A DNA stretch of 64,000 bases from Adiantum capillus-veneris (Eukaryota > Streptophyta > Polypodiopsida > Polypodiales > Pteridaceae), in the NCBI GenBank assembly GCA_014529385.2, contig CM043949.1, forward strand, positions 146,241,350 to 146,305,349, written 5' to 3'. A program made the translations under genes and the position numbers. The notes beneath the pieces were generated by a model. That model searched no databases. It was not told the origin of the DNA and worked only from the letters and a program-made list of their open reading frames with translations. How positions within the stretch are numbered: position 1 is the first letter of the stretch; the number at the start of each line of letters is the position of its first letter. This document shows, piece after piece, positions 13,403-24,644 of this stretch.

Positions 13403-13564
13403 GTAAGGTTGTAATTCGGTTCTGGACCAACAGTTCAATAGCCTGTAATCCATTGCCTTTGGCAACGAAAGCAGCATTATTCAACTGGTAAGGTTGTAAT
13501 TCGGTTCTGGACCAACAGTTCAATAACATGTAATCCATTGCAACGAAAGCAGCATGATTCAACT
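13403..13564. repeat. Tandem duplication, ~85-bp unit
   Basis: GTAAGGTTGTAATTCGGTTC and the following DNA through GCAGCAT-ATTCAAC occur twice, at 13403-13487 and 13488-13564. The second copy is shorter by an internal deletion of TTTGG-type bases. Confidence 0.93.
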
Positions 13565-15483
13565 TTTTAGAAACATCTCCCAGCCCCTTCTCGTCCGCTG
13601 GCGGCCATCCAATCCTCAGGAAACTGTAAACCTCCTGTCTCACAGGAGAGCTCCTCGATCGCGACCTGCACATGCTGCGATCTCTATAGCATTGGTTCCT
13701 TCATAACCTCCAACTTTACCCCCCTCATACAGTGGCGCTCTCTCTTCATTTGATATGGCAACCTCCCCCTCATGCAATTGGCGACCATTGACAACGCTCT
13801 TGACCATTGACGAAGCTCTTGCAATTGCTGCGAGGCCTTTTTTCACGTTTCTTTTTTCTTTTTTACTTTCGTGTTGCCATTTTATTTTGTATCGAGAGAT
13901 TGGATTCGAGTCACATAACCGATCATCTCAGTTTAGCATCATATGTAAATTTGGCCTTTTGAAGACGAGTAATATAGCATTTCATTTCATTTTTGCCCAA
14001 TGTCGGGCATCCACGAGACTTGACGACGATGATTTTAGTCTATTTTCGTCCCTAGACATCGTATTAGATCCACAAGGATTGTCTCACTTTATTTTCGTAG
14101 GTAATTTTTGCATTTTCAAGACGGTTAATATAACATTTCATTTTCTCCCTCTCTTTCCCCCTTCAACCAAACTGCACACCCTACCTGTTTAGTCTATTGC
14201 CCCCAACCTCGCAAGTCAATGACCTCTTGTCCTCCACACACACACACTCATCAATTCCGATGAAATACGCATACATGCTCACACAAACACACACATATTG
14301 TAAGTATTCTATATGACCTTTCATCGCTTGAAGTTAATGTTTGTGACTACGCGGTGTGAGATTTGTGTGTCTATATTTAAGGTGACGATAAGCGATGCTA
14401 TATCTCTTGGTATTTTAGTGTTTGTTGTATCCATTCAAAGATAATCATCGAAAGTAGTTCCTACGAAATTTCTCGCAAGCAATTCTCTTTGGATTAGAGT
14501 ACTCATAGCAATGTTTCTCGATCGAGTTAGGGCTTGCGAAAAACAATTTTCCTAAATGAAGACAATAAGGGCACACCTAAAGCTCTTTTGTTTTTAGGTC
14601 AAAACACAAAGATATGCAGGTATCACACTAAAACTTGTAAAACTTTGCCAATTTACTTGAAGAAAAGCATGGAATCTAGCCGATGTTTTGCTATTTTAGC
14701 TCGTTTCAATAACACCGATGAAATTTTAATAGATTCTAATTTTCTTGCGACAACAATCAATGATTTAAAAACTTACAGTCTACCTCACCGATATCTGACA
14801 CCCATCTGTATGACTTGAACTTTGGTTTGTTCTAACTTGCATAACATTACTCAAATGATGAATTTTGCTGTTGACCTTTGTTTTCAAGAAAGTGTTTAGC
14901 ATTTGCCAATTTGGATGCTAGTAACTTCTGCAAACCACCTCTAGGTACGTAGTTTATCGTTGTCTTTTTCACGGTATTTTAATTCTCCTTAATGAATCCA
15001 TTCCTATATATATCTACGGCTATCATATTTATTAAGATCTCATCAATTACGCAGCATATCTCGTCTGTCTATACTGCAATGACATCCCTTCACATACTCC
15101 TACAATAATACTCACTTTCTCTACTTGCTTGGAAGTTTATTTTGTTGGTGCATATATTTAAGGACTCAAAGTCAAGCAGTTTGCAGTAGGGATAATACCA
15201 TTGGACAATTTGAAAGCAAAAATTTATTTTACTTCTTTGTATTTTCTTATAGCATTTGAAATTAAGCATCCCTAAAGTTCTGGGTTGTGCTTGCACTGCA
15301 TGTACCTTCTATTGAGAGGATTTTGCATTAAGGTATGCAGCTACTCATATGAGCTGTGATGCTTTGAGTTAGTAAACAACAATTTGTAAGTACTCTGCTA
15401 CTCAACTATACTTCAATGTGGTGTCACACAGGTAGTACATTTTTTGTCTTTTTTATGTCTAGCCTAGTCCATTGGTCACCAAC

Positions 15484-15684
15484 ACACAGATTCGCCGATT
15501 TAGGCAGTGTGTAGATACTCATCTTGGTGCAGATCCGCCGATTTAGGCAGCACATTGATAAATCGCAAATTCATGATTTTTAAACAATATCATATGCAGA
15601 TTCACCGATTTAGGCAACATTAGTGCAGATTCTCCGGTTTAGGCAGCACGCTTTATTGGTGTAGACTCGTCGGATGAGGCAACA
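15484..15684. repeat. Five spaced copies of GCAGATTCGCCGATTTAGGC
   Basis: Variants of the 20-mer GCAGATTCGCCGATTTAGGC start near 15486, 15529, 15595, 15624 and 15659, each followed by AGCA/AACA-like bases. Spacing is irregular (about 30-65 bp). The copies lie ~450 bp before the 3' LTR of the non-coding element. Confidence 0.85.
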
Positions 15685-16110
15685 CCGATCACAAAATCAT
15701 GCTGCAGTGGCTGGTCACCACTGTAATCGGTATGATTTTGTTACCCGGGTATAGAAAATGAAAGATATTTTGGATTTGGAAATGGGATTTGGAATTGGTA
15801 TATGATGATTTTCTGTCGCGACAGTATTTATGGAATTGGACTTGAGATTGATGAGATCAATGGATTATTGAATGATGAGTGTGACCAATGATATCCTGAT
15901 TCATCAGGATATGACATATATTGCTTATTCTAGTGGTATGGGACACTAGAATAGGTAGTATGTGGATGACGACAGGCATATGCAATGTTGTTAAGTTTCA
16001 CTATTTATTATATGCTAATTTTTTGACACAGATTTCTCTCACTATTTTTGACAAGTATTGTTTGCAGATTTTTTCGCAACTGAGGACAGTTGCTTTCCAA
16101 CGGAAAGGTA

Positions 16111-16559
16111 TGTTATGGAATTGATATTTTGATATTTTATGCAGCTGACAGGTGGAAAAGGCCAAGGGTTATGCGAAAGGATAATATAATTTATCATTTA
16201 AGTGCTCTTTATGAGCCATGGCCAATTATTGCCCGGCCGGTCAATATGTATTCATTTGAGCATTCACTAATCTATAAATAAATACGTGCAAGAGGAAAAT
16301 GCTCACTCTTGCATGGAGGGAGATTGCACCCAGTGCTTGCGTTGTTCTTCTCTCCTCTTCCCTCTTCTCTCTCACCATGCATTCTAGGAGGTGCGTCCGC
16401 ACGTGCCCTCTCGATCTCTCCCGCTCTTTGCCTCTCTTTGTCGTGTGCAATCTCGATTATGGTTATTCGATTCATCAGGTATGCAAATTCATGGTTTTAT
16501 TGCTCGTAGCATATCGTTCTCGATATTTTGCAGGGCCACCATGTTCGCTGTCAGTAGCA
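16111..16559 (+). repeat. 3' LTR of the non-coding LTR element
   Basis: The partner of 11153-11602, starting TGTTATGG and ending CAGTAGCA, followed by the ATTAG target duplication. Confidence 0.93.
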
Positions 16560-16564
16560 ATTAG

Positions 16565-16938
16565 TTCAGATAGATGGCCAATCACCAAAATAGCAAGCAC
16601 CAAACAAATGTAACTTTAGAGCAGTTGGGAAATCCAATCCAATAAATTTTGAGGAAGGGAACCCGACAGTTGAAGAACTAGAGATTCATAATGACCTTCT
16701 GGAATTAAGTAATCCTTTCAATGATTACGCTGCTGGTATTCAAACCGAAGAAGGAATCGAAATCAATGGCCAAATGCAAGGGAGTCGGGTCAAATTGGAT
16801 CCTTCCAAATAATCAAGAAGTAGAGGAGTGGAATCTCGGCTGAGAGGGAAACCCCAGAATGATCAAGATCAATAAGCATATGAAGCTGGAGATCAAGGAG
16901 AAGGTGAAGGCATTGTTCCAAAAATATAAGGATGTATT
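16565..16938 (+). pseudogene. Gypsy pol fragment between protease and RT
   Basis: The host gypsy element resumes after the ATTAG duplication. Broken frames include KLEIKEKVKALFQKYKDVFV near 16880-16940, the motif that precedes gypsy RT. The sequence stops at 16938, where the minus-strand copia is inserted. Confidence 0.65.
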
Positions 16939-17027
16939 TGTTAGGAAATAGGGTGTAGCTAAGTAGATATTAGAGTAGTTTACTTAATGGAGGAAGATAA
17001 CTTTCACACACAAGAGATTATAGAGTA

Positions 17028-17070
<43 letters not shown>

Positions 17071-17654
17071 ACGATATACGTGGTTCACCCAATGTAGGCT
17101 ACGTCCATAGGAAAGCAGCCACTCAATGGCCTTAGTACTTCAAACAACTAGAAGTAGGTTACAAAGGGATTATACGCTTAATGGAGCTCCCACCTTGCTT
17201 CACACTCACCACCTCACATCAACTTCACAATGCACCACAATACATTTTTGTGTGTAGAAGAGGCCTTCTTTTATAGGCCAAAACGGCTGCCCTCTCTCAT
17301 GACAGGTAGCCTTGTGTAGCCGTCCATGTGTAGACAAGTCTAAGGTGGACTCTCCAATGCCCCCATGTGTGGCCGCCCTTGAGAAGACAAGTCCGCCTTG
17401 AATTTGGCCACCAGCCATTGACTTTCGACCATCGGCCACCGGCCAACTGGCCAACCGACAGGCCGCTTTTCAACCAATTTTTGGCCGCCGTCCAGCCATA
17501 ATATTCCGACAAAAGGAATATTTCAACAAATTTTTGGTTTTTCGACAATTGATTTTTATTACACATGATGGCTTCTCCTCATAATGGGGGCCTTATAAAT
17601 GTGTGTTTTAAAGACTAAAAATTACAAGGGGTAAATCAAGCTCCATACTTAACA
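16939..17654 (-). repeat. 3' LTR of the deleted copia element
   Basis: On the + strand it starts TGTTAGGAAATAGGG and ends ATACTTAACA. It aligns with 19601-20261. It includes a (GA)n tract at 17034-17069, longer than the matching tract in the other LTR, so the microsatellite has changed length since insertion. GTATT (16934-16938) precedes it. Confidence 0.88.
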
Positions 17655-17823
17655 ATCTCCCACTTTGAGATTGATCTCCACACCAAACCTATGACTGCTT
17701 TCCATCCTACTTCTTATCCTTGAATGTTGATTGAAGATGATCAAAGCTCAACTTCTCCTTGTTGACCACCTTTGTAAACATGTCTGTAGGATTTTCACTT
17801 GTGTGCACCTTTCCTAGCTTTAG

Positions 17824-18690
17824 CTATCCCTCTTCCAAAAGAGTACGTATGAAGTGATATCTCACCTCAATGTGCTTTGTCCTTGAGTGAAATGATAAAT
17901 TATTTGCAAGATGTATGGCGCTTTGACTGTCACTGTACAAGACACAATTGTCTTGCTTGTATCCAAGCTCCTCCAAGAATATGCGAAGCCACATAATTTC
18001 TTTGCTTGCCTCCATCATTGCTACATACTCTGCTTCCGTGGTAGAAAATGAGACCACTTTCTACAGCTTTGAAGCACAACTTACTGTTGTGCCTCCAATT
18101 GTGAAGACATAGCCAGTAGTGCTTCTTCGAGTATCTTTGTCACATGTCATATCTACATCAGCAGACCCTTGCAAGGAAAAATCAGTGCCTCCAAATTACA
18201 AAGCATTTGTGGTTGTCACCTTTAGATACCTAAGTATCCACTTCACAGCTTGCCAATTCTCTTTATACAACTCCCACTGTATGTGCAATATCTGGCCTTG
18301 TCCACACCATAGCATATATTAAAGAACCTACTGCAACATCATATGGAACTTTAGACCTGTAGGCTATCTCCGGTGGGATATTTTCATCAACATGCACATA
18401 CACTTTGCCTTGTTTGAAAAGTAGTCCACCACGAACGAAATACTTTTATGCTTTGGAGACCACCAACGATCCCTTTGATATCTTCCAATGTTTGTTTATG
18501 AATGCAACGTTGTGACCTTCATCGTCCAATTGTCCTTTGTCGATAATTTTACAAGCTTCATCATCTCCCAAGTATACATACCCAAAATTCCCTTTGGTGT
18601 AATCTTAGAAATGTTGCTTGTGTGGTGTTGCATGAAATGAAGCCTCGGAATCTACTATGCACGAATTACACACACTGTCTAATGAGAGAA
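17824..18690 (-). pseudogene. Fused copia protease / RT end / RNase H remnant
   Basis: Reading leftward: a protease motif VDSEASFHATPHK (Gly changed to Glu) near 18670-18630, then GAG-pre-integrase-like KHWKISKGSLVV. With no integrase or RT core it passes directly to the RT-RNase H connection (VGSLIYAMVWTRPDIAH near 18340-18290), DVDMTCDKDTRRSTTGYVF, and RNase H STTEAEYVAMMEASKE and SDSQSAIHLANN, ending at 17824. Several stops interrupt it. The join near 18400 marks an internal deletion of ~2 kb of pol. Confidence 0.82.
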
Positions 18691-18699
18691 TTAGAGCAT

Positions 18700-19545
18700 C
18701 TTGCTATACTTTACCTGCCACATTGGCCTCCAATGTTAGCTTGTTGTCTTGCGACTCCAACTCCTTCTTCTTCTTGGACCAACAATAGTTCTTGATGTGG
18801 CCCTTATTGCCGTAGTTCCAACATTCAAGAACCAACTTTGTGCGTGACTTGCTCCACCTTGAGCGATCACGATCCTTTTGGCTTTTAAATCTCTCCTTCA
18901 ATCTTCCCCTCGTTTTTTACTGACAGTGCAACACTTAATGATTCATCTGTGCTTATTTTTCGCATTTCCTCGTGCTTAGGAGAACATCCACAAGATCACC
19001 AAACTTAAGAATCTTTGTGTCAGATACAAAGTTACCTATTACAGCCATCACAAGGCTGTCCCAACTATCCCATAGAGACGATAGTATAAGGAGGTATCGT
19101 ACTTCATCATCAAAATTGACCTTCACCGATCGAAGTTGACTCATGTTGGTGTTAAAGTCGTTTAGGTGTTCTATAACTGAACCATTCACTGCCGTTTTTA
19201 GATTGAACAAGTGCTTCATGAGAAATACCTTATTGGATGCCGATGGTTTCTCGTAGAGGCCATCAAGTGACTTCATCAAGTCCTCCATGGTCTTCATCTT
19301 CGTAATGTTGAAGGCCACCGTTGAAGCCAAGCTTAACCAGATTGTTCCTAATGCCTTTCAGTCAAGGACAATCCAAGCTTTATCTGCCATCATTGCGGGC
19401 TTCTTTGCAAGATCGCCTAGTGGCAAATAAAGATCTTTCTGCTAGAGATAGTGTTCAATTTGCATCTCTAGTGTTGGTAATTTTTTCCATTGAACTTTTT
19501 GATCTTGAGCTTCCCATCCTCCATCATTACTCCCACTCAATTCAA
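18700..19545 (-). pseudogene. Copia gag remnant
   Basis: Gag begins near 19545 (KLKIKKFNGKNYQ). The region 19330-18953 is open with typical UBN2/gag motifs (MKTMEDLMKSLDGLYEKPSA, LFNLKTAVNGSV, EHLNDFNTNMSQL, LILSSLWDSWDSL). A basic stretch and the zinc knuckle follow near 18810-18770, where CWNYGNKGHIKNYC has its second Cys replaced by Tyr. Frameshifts lie upstream of 19330 and between 18953 and 18901. Confidence 0.85.
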
Positions 19546-19586
19546 GGAATCCTTTCCTTGAGATACTTTAGCTACAAGCACACCTT

Positions 19587-19598
19587 GCTCCAATACCA
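19587..19598 (-). promoter_or_regulatory. Primer-binding site of the deleted copia element
   Basis: The minus strand reads TGGTATTGGAGC, two bases after the 5' LTR, a diverged tRNA-Met primer site. Confidence 0.8.
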
Positions 19599-19600
19599 GT

Positions 19601-20261
19601 TGTTAGGAAATAGGGTGTAGCTAAGTAGATATTAGAGTAGTTTACTTAATGAAGAGAGATAATTTTCACATACGAGAGATTATAGAGGAGAGAGAGAGAG
19701 AGAGACTACATGATATACGTGGTTCACCCAATGTGGGATACGATCACGAGAAAGTAGCCACTCAATGGCTTTACTACTTCAAACTAAATGTAGGTTACAA
19801 AGGGATTATACCTTTAATGGAGATCTCGCCTTGCTCACTCTCACCACCTCACATCAACTTCACAATGCACCACAATACATTTTTGTGTGTAGAGGAGGCC
19901 TTCTTTTATAGGCCAAAAGGGTTGCCCTCTCTCATGAGAGGCAGCCATATGTAGCCGCCCTTGTGTAGACAAGTCCAAGTTGGATTCTCCAAATGGACCC
20001 ATGTGTGGCCGCTCTTGAGAGGACAAGTCCGCCTTGAATTCGGCCACCGGCCATTGACTTCCGACCATCAGCCACCATCGACCATTGACTACCGACCATA
20101 GGCCAACCGAACAGCCGTTTTTTGACCACTTTTGGTCGCCATCCGACCATAATATTTTGATGAAAAGAAATATTCCAACGAATTTTTGGTTTTTCGATGA
20201 GTATTTTTCTTACGCACGATGGATTCTTTTATAATGGAAGCCTTACGAATGTGCGTTTTGA
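19601..20261 (-). repeat. 5' LTR of the deleted copia element, outer end lost
   Basis: It starts (+ strand) TGTTAGGAAATAGGG like 16939. Homology ends near 20261, about 45 bp before the expected TTAACA end. A repeated GCCACCGGCCATTGACTTCCGACC stretch is shared by both LTRs, with an extra partial copy here. Confidence 0.85.
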
Positions 20262-20640
20262 GGATTGTTCAAAAACATCATTAAGAGATGAGCAAGTAGA
20301 TGCTAAGTTATTTCAGAATACAACTGAGGAGAAGCAAAACCCAGAGTGGCAAGATGTTTATGATTTCCTTTAGCTGGGAAGTTTTCTAGACAACTAATTT
20401 CATAATAAGAAGAAGGCATTTATGATAAGAAATATGAAGTTTACCATCATTGTTGGAGCACTCTACAGATTGGGCATTGATGGCGTACTTTGCAATTGTG
20501 TGCCAATGAAAGCATGAATGCAAGTGCTTACTAAAGCTCACAATGGAGATGCACGATTAGAAGATGAACCCCATGACTTATTCCATATCAGACTAGTGGC
20601 TACTCAAGAATTGCTAGAACCAGTTGATTTTGTTACCTGA
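20262..20640 (+). pseudogene. Gypsy integrase N-terminal region, remnant
   Basis: Host gypsy sequence after the deleted copia. KFTIIVGALYRLGIDGVLCN and VLTKAHNGDA match the segment from RNase H/linker into the integrase HHCC domain (LY-R-G-DGVL-RC, H-G motifs). The expected GGH is changed and the frame has stops (for example TGA near 20517). The catalytic core is not recognised beyond this point. Confidence 0.65.
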
Positions 20641-23600
20641 TAGAAGCAGTACTATCTCAGCCCTTCATTGATCGCAAGCAATCAATCCAGATTCAGACAA
20701 CCAGACCAATCCATTATTGAAAGGAAAAGCCAGTTAATCCAGTATCACATAATAGTCATCAGAGGGAATAAATGCCACAATCATAACAAAAATCTTGTCA
20801 GTAATAATGATCAAAATGGGCCATTGCATGAATGACACTTCACAAATGATGCACACAATCCTGAGACATGAAAGGAGTGGAGCATTCATGGCACATGTGC
20901 GTATAACTATGTGAAGGGTGCACCCGTCCTCACTTTACTCACACCCTCTTGTGCCACTCACACCACAACCTACTGATCTCTCTTTGCCCTCGCAGTAGAA
21001 AGCTTCTTTGCTACCAACACACCTGCTCCATCAACAGTTGGTGCGACTCTACCAAAGACACCTCAATGCATTCTTAGGATCGCTTACTACTACAAATGAG
21101 TATTCTACCTCTACATAGGACTGTTCACCTGCATCGTGCATGAGAAGGAATAAAATGTCAGAACAGATGAAAGATACTATGGATACCATGTCTGCATAGA
21201 ACGAGACATTGATAGCTTCAGTAGATGAAGCAGTAGGTGATATTGCACTTGACAAGATTGGTAAATATGTGTTTCAAGAGCATGAGCAGGCCCTCGTTAA
21301 GCTATGGTGTTTAGAAGTGGTAGTGGAGGTTGCTCAACTACCTTTTGATTTAGACATTACCTAGTAGGTGCTGAACACCTTTCAAATAGATAAGGGAATG
21401 GCATTGGTCAATGAGGTATCTCTGGAGTTGACAACAGGAGAACTGACTCATGTTCTCAAAATTCCATATGTAGCCAATGTTAAGGTAGTCATCAATTTTT
21501 TGAAAGAGAATGAACATGCAAAGAAGAAAAGGAAAGATGGTGCCCAGTGCATTCAAGTAGCCGCACCAGAATGTACCTCAGTATACAAATTCATTGCAAA
21601 AGCCATAAGCCTGAAAAACAACCCAACATACCTGTCTGAGAAGCTATTCACCATGCTACTGGGACATAATCTTGGATCTAGAGGCCAGTCTATCAACATA
21701 AGTCAATTTTTGCATATCACTGTTGTACATCAGACTGCCAAGGCCAAGTCCCCCAACCTTTTCAAGGCTTGGTATGTCTGACAGTTTCTCTAGTGGGCGA
21801 ACTTGGCCTTACACCATGCCAAAGTTCATACTGCCTGGGATAAGGCAGCACATGATGGAGCACCCATGATCACTTTGTCATCTTCTGAAGAGAGTGAAAT
21901 AGAGGACACGGGTAAAGGAAAGGATGGAAAAACAAAAGATGCAGCAAAAAACCCACTAGTAGAAGACAAGGAAAAAGGAACAACACAGACAATTAAAATA
22001 AGTGATAAGCGGTCATCAACCCAAGATGAGACATGATCATCAAGCAAAAAGCCCAAGAAGGTTGAGCTACTGAAGAAATTCCAAGTAAGGATGCAAAAAC
22101 TAGCCAGCACATCTGTCTCGCCAGTTGATACCCGTAAAAGTCAAAACCAGTGCACAACAAGAACCCAAGCAGATAACTGGCGGAGATACATCTCAAACAA
22201 CCATTGCTGTTCAAACCCAAACCAATGACAAACCAGACATCGAGAAAAATCAGGCATCAGGTAGTGTTTTAGAACCAAATAGAGATATAACTCAAATGCC
22301 TATAGTTAAACTGGATAGGTTCCAATGCTTCTAAAAGAAACCGCTAAAGGGGGCGAATAGTAATGAAGAAACCCGACAGAGCCTCATTGCCCTATGCATT
22401 TCCAATGACAGTCTATAAGACTGATCAAACTGATCCTAAAATCATTACACAAGGATGTGCTGCAGCTATCTAGTTTGGTCGAAATACAATTGTCAATTCT
22501 ATAAGCCAGATGATGGAGGCTCATGCATCCATGTCCATCATAGAACTAAACAATATCACGAATGAACTGCAAAATACTAAATCCAACTTGGAAACTCTCA
22601 AGAAGGGACAAACTGACTGGGCAAGCAAATATTTCATTATCAACTGGACAACAACAACACAATAGGGAAGTGGCCACTCTTCAAAAGAAAAATGATAAAT
22701 TAACCAATGAAACATTTTCATGAATGAAGAGAAGAAGATTGCTCAGGAGGTAGCAGATGCTTCAAATCAACGTTGAATGAAAAGTGGAACGATACAAACG
22801 CCTTCATTAGAAACATCATCTAATCTAACTCTAAACTTGAACAACTTGGAAACAGTCATCAAGTCAATCTAGTCTGACCTACAGGACAAAGCTAACGAGT
22901 ATACCATGGCACTGGTCAATGAGGCCATCTTTGAATATTTAGATAACCAGAAGAATAAGGATGAATATTATGATAAGGAAGATAATGAGCAAGAAGGTGA
23001 AGCAACAGACCAGCATCATCACAAGGACAATGATGATGATGACGACGACGATGATGCTCCGAGGTCAATTGGAAGAGGCTCAACACCCTTTGGAGGTCAG
23101 AGCTCATACAAGGCAAGGGATGGCCACAACGAAGATCGAGAGCCTCCTGAAGGTGCCTCCTTAAGGTGCTAACTTCCAGTAGCAAGATCCATTTGCCAAC
23201 CAGCAACATACTACATACTAAAGGAAATAATAATATTATAGAATCTGACTATGAGTCTGACCACACACACTCTAATAACTTGCTAATGCTAAACAAATCA
23301 CTGAGGAAGCAAAGGCATATCTAGATCCAAGAATTCCTAAATGATGAGACAATTTATTTGGATCTGGAGTATGTGGGGGACTAGGCGGATGGTATTGGAG
23401 TGGAAAGCAATGAGCTATCATAGTCAGCCAATGTGTAAACTACCCCAACATCCAAGCCGTATACAGGTACTGGAGAGAGTTCCAAAGCGGTGTGTCACTA
23501 CTGATGATGTGGCAATAAATTTAATTGTGAAGAACTTGGCCAGAGACAACTTGAAGTCATCGGGCTTGCAACTAGAAATGCTGCTCGGCACTAAAACCAC

Positions 23601-24644
23601 GTACCAATGCATGAAAGACATTATGATTCAGATCAAAGAGATGCTAATCTAGATGCAAAGTGCTAGAGGAGTGCTGGATCAAAGAGTAAAGGATTTACAT
23701 GAAAATAAGGTTACTAGTAGTAGAGGACTGAAGACTCGGATGACCCTTAGAGACCAAGAATTCAACCTAAAGAGTCTATTCCACCTGGTTTGAATTGCAA
23801 GGAAGATGATGCAATAAGAAAATCAGATGCTTCTAAATTTTATGGAGTTTGTTATAGACTCTCCAGTGATGCTATATGCCATCCTAGCTAAGGAAGCAGA
23901 GCTTCCATGATTTTTCCTAGCACTCTACTCCACACACCCTGAGTCAACATGCCAACAATGCTATATCAGGATAGTGGACGGGCTCAAGGGGTGGTATGAA
24001 GATGCCACTACTTAGTGGCTTGCATGTAATCAAATTCTACAAGACTCTTTGAAGAAAAACTAGGTCAATGAGTTGATTAATGACCTTCAAAACTTTCAAT
24101 TGAATATGGGCAAGTGGAAGGTGCAACTCCAATGACTGATAAAGATTACTAACCAACTACTATAGCTAACTATGGAAGCTTCTAAGATTCATGAGAAGGA
24201 ACTGGCCAACAAAGCATCCTCTAAACCCCAATTCACAGAGATGGTTGAAATCTTGTTTGAGGCTAGAATCAACTGCAATCAGTCACTGCCTCAGGGATGG
24301 ATGCACATGGCATCCTATTGTCACAAACGGACTAGAATTACTGGGGATAAACAAACACTTTACGACCCTAACACTAAAACCTGGAACTCATTGACACCAT
24401 ATGAAGTTGAAATGAAGACAACCAAAAAAGACTAGTTGGAGCAAGAGGCACTGTACCGTTTAATTCAAAAGGAGAACACTGGTCCTAGTGCAAGTGCTTT
24501 AGAACCATTTAAAGTTCTGCATAAACCTCCAAAGAAGAAGGCACCAGACAACAAAAAGCGTGTTCTCGTCGATGGACTGACACTGGTTGACTGTTCACTG
24601 GCGAATTTTGGTATACACTGAAATCTAAGAAAGGAGAGAAGGAA
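20641..24644 (+). pseudogene. Extra ORF region between gypsy integrase and 3' LTR
   Basis: Sense-strand reading pieces continue almost to the 3' LTR. 21368-21781 is open for 137 codons (NTFQIDKGMALVNEV..., LTTGELTHVLKIPYVANVKV). Around 21800-22330 it is Lys/Glu/Ser-rich, with poly-Asp near 23030-23055. 24172-24620 is open but for one TAG at 24433 and ends in a basic KPPKKKAPDNKKR segment. Similar start-like words occur at 21398 and 22906 (MALVNE). I recognise no family. Tat/Ogre-type gypsy elements are known to carry additional ORFs in this position, so an additional ORF of such an element is the best reading. Confidence 0.5.

Larger units (their letters stand above)
11618..16110 (+). other. 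Interior of the non-coding LTR element
   Basis: The interior has no retrotransposon domains and no long convincing ORF. A pyrimidine-rich part (12.2-13.7 kb) holds (TC)n at 12284-12369 and 12679-12711. An ~85-bp tandem duplication lies at 13403-13564. Two copies of a dispersed motif (13951-13995, 14111-14153) and five copies of a GATTTAGGCA motif (15484-15684) follow. The last bases before the 3' LTR (CGGAAAGGTA) form a weak purine tract. The C-rich part could be captured host sequence, but I recognise no gene. Confidence 0.7.
11153..16559 (+). mobile_element. Non-coding (non-autonomous) LTR retrotransposon
   Basis: The LTRs are 11153-11602 (450 bp) and 16111-16559 (449 bp), both TG...CA. 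The target duplication ATTAG lies at 11148-11152 and 16560-16564. A tRNA-Met primer-binding site, TGGTATCAGAGCCC, is at 11604-11617. The 4.5-kb interior has no gag, protease, integrase or RT motif in any frame. It must have been mobilised in trans by a copia-type element (inference from the primer site and TSD length). It resembles the LARD class in structure. Confidence 0.92.
16939..20261 (-). mobile_element. Internally deleted Ty1/copia element
   Basis: A minus-strand copia element. Its 3' LTR is at 16939-17654 and its 5' LTR at 19601-20261. The primer-binding site TGGTATTGGAGC is on the minus strand at 19587-19598, and the purine tract before the 3' LTR is at about 17655-17690 (AAAGTGGGAGAT). 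Gag, a protease scrap and RNase H survive, but integrase and most of RT are gone. The 5' LTR lacks its outer ~45 bp, and the adjoining gypsy DNA has lost RT/RNase H, so one deletion probably removed both. Confidence 0.88.

Noticed and set aside
13036-13491. 151-codon frame in the non-coding LTR element
   Set aside because: It overlaps a tandem duplication and pyrimidine-rich DNA, with no recognised domain and no support from the opposite copy of any repeat.
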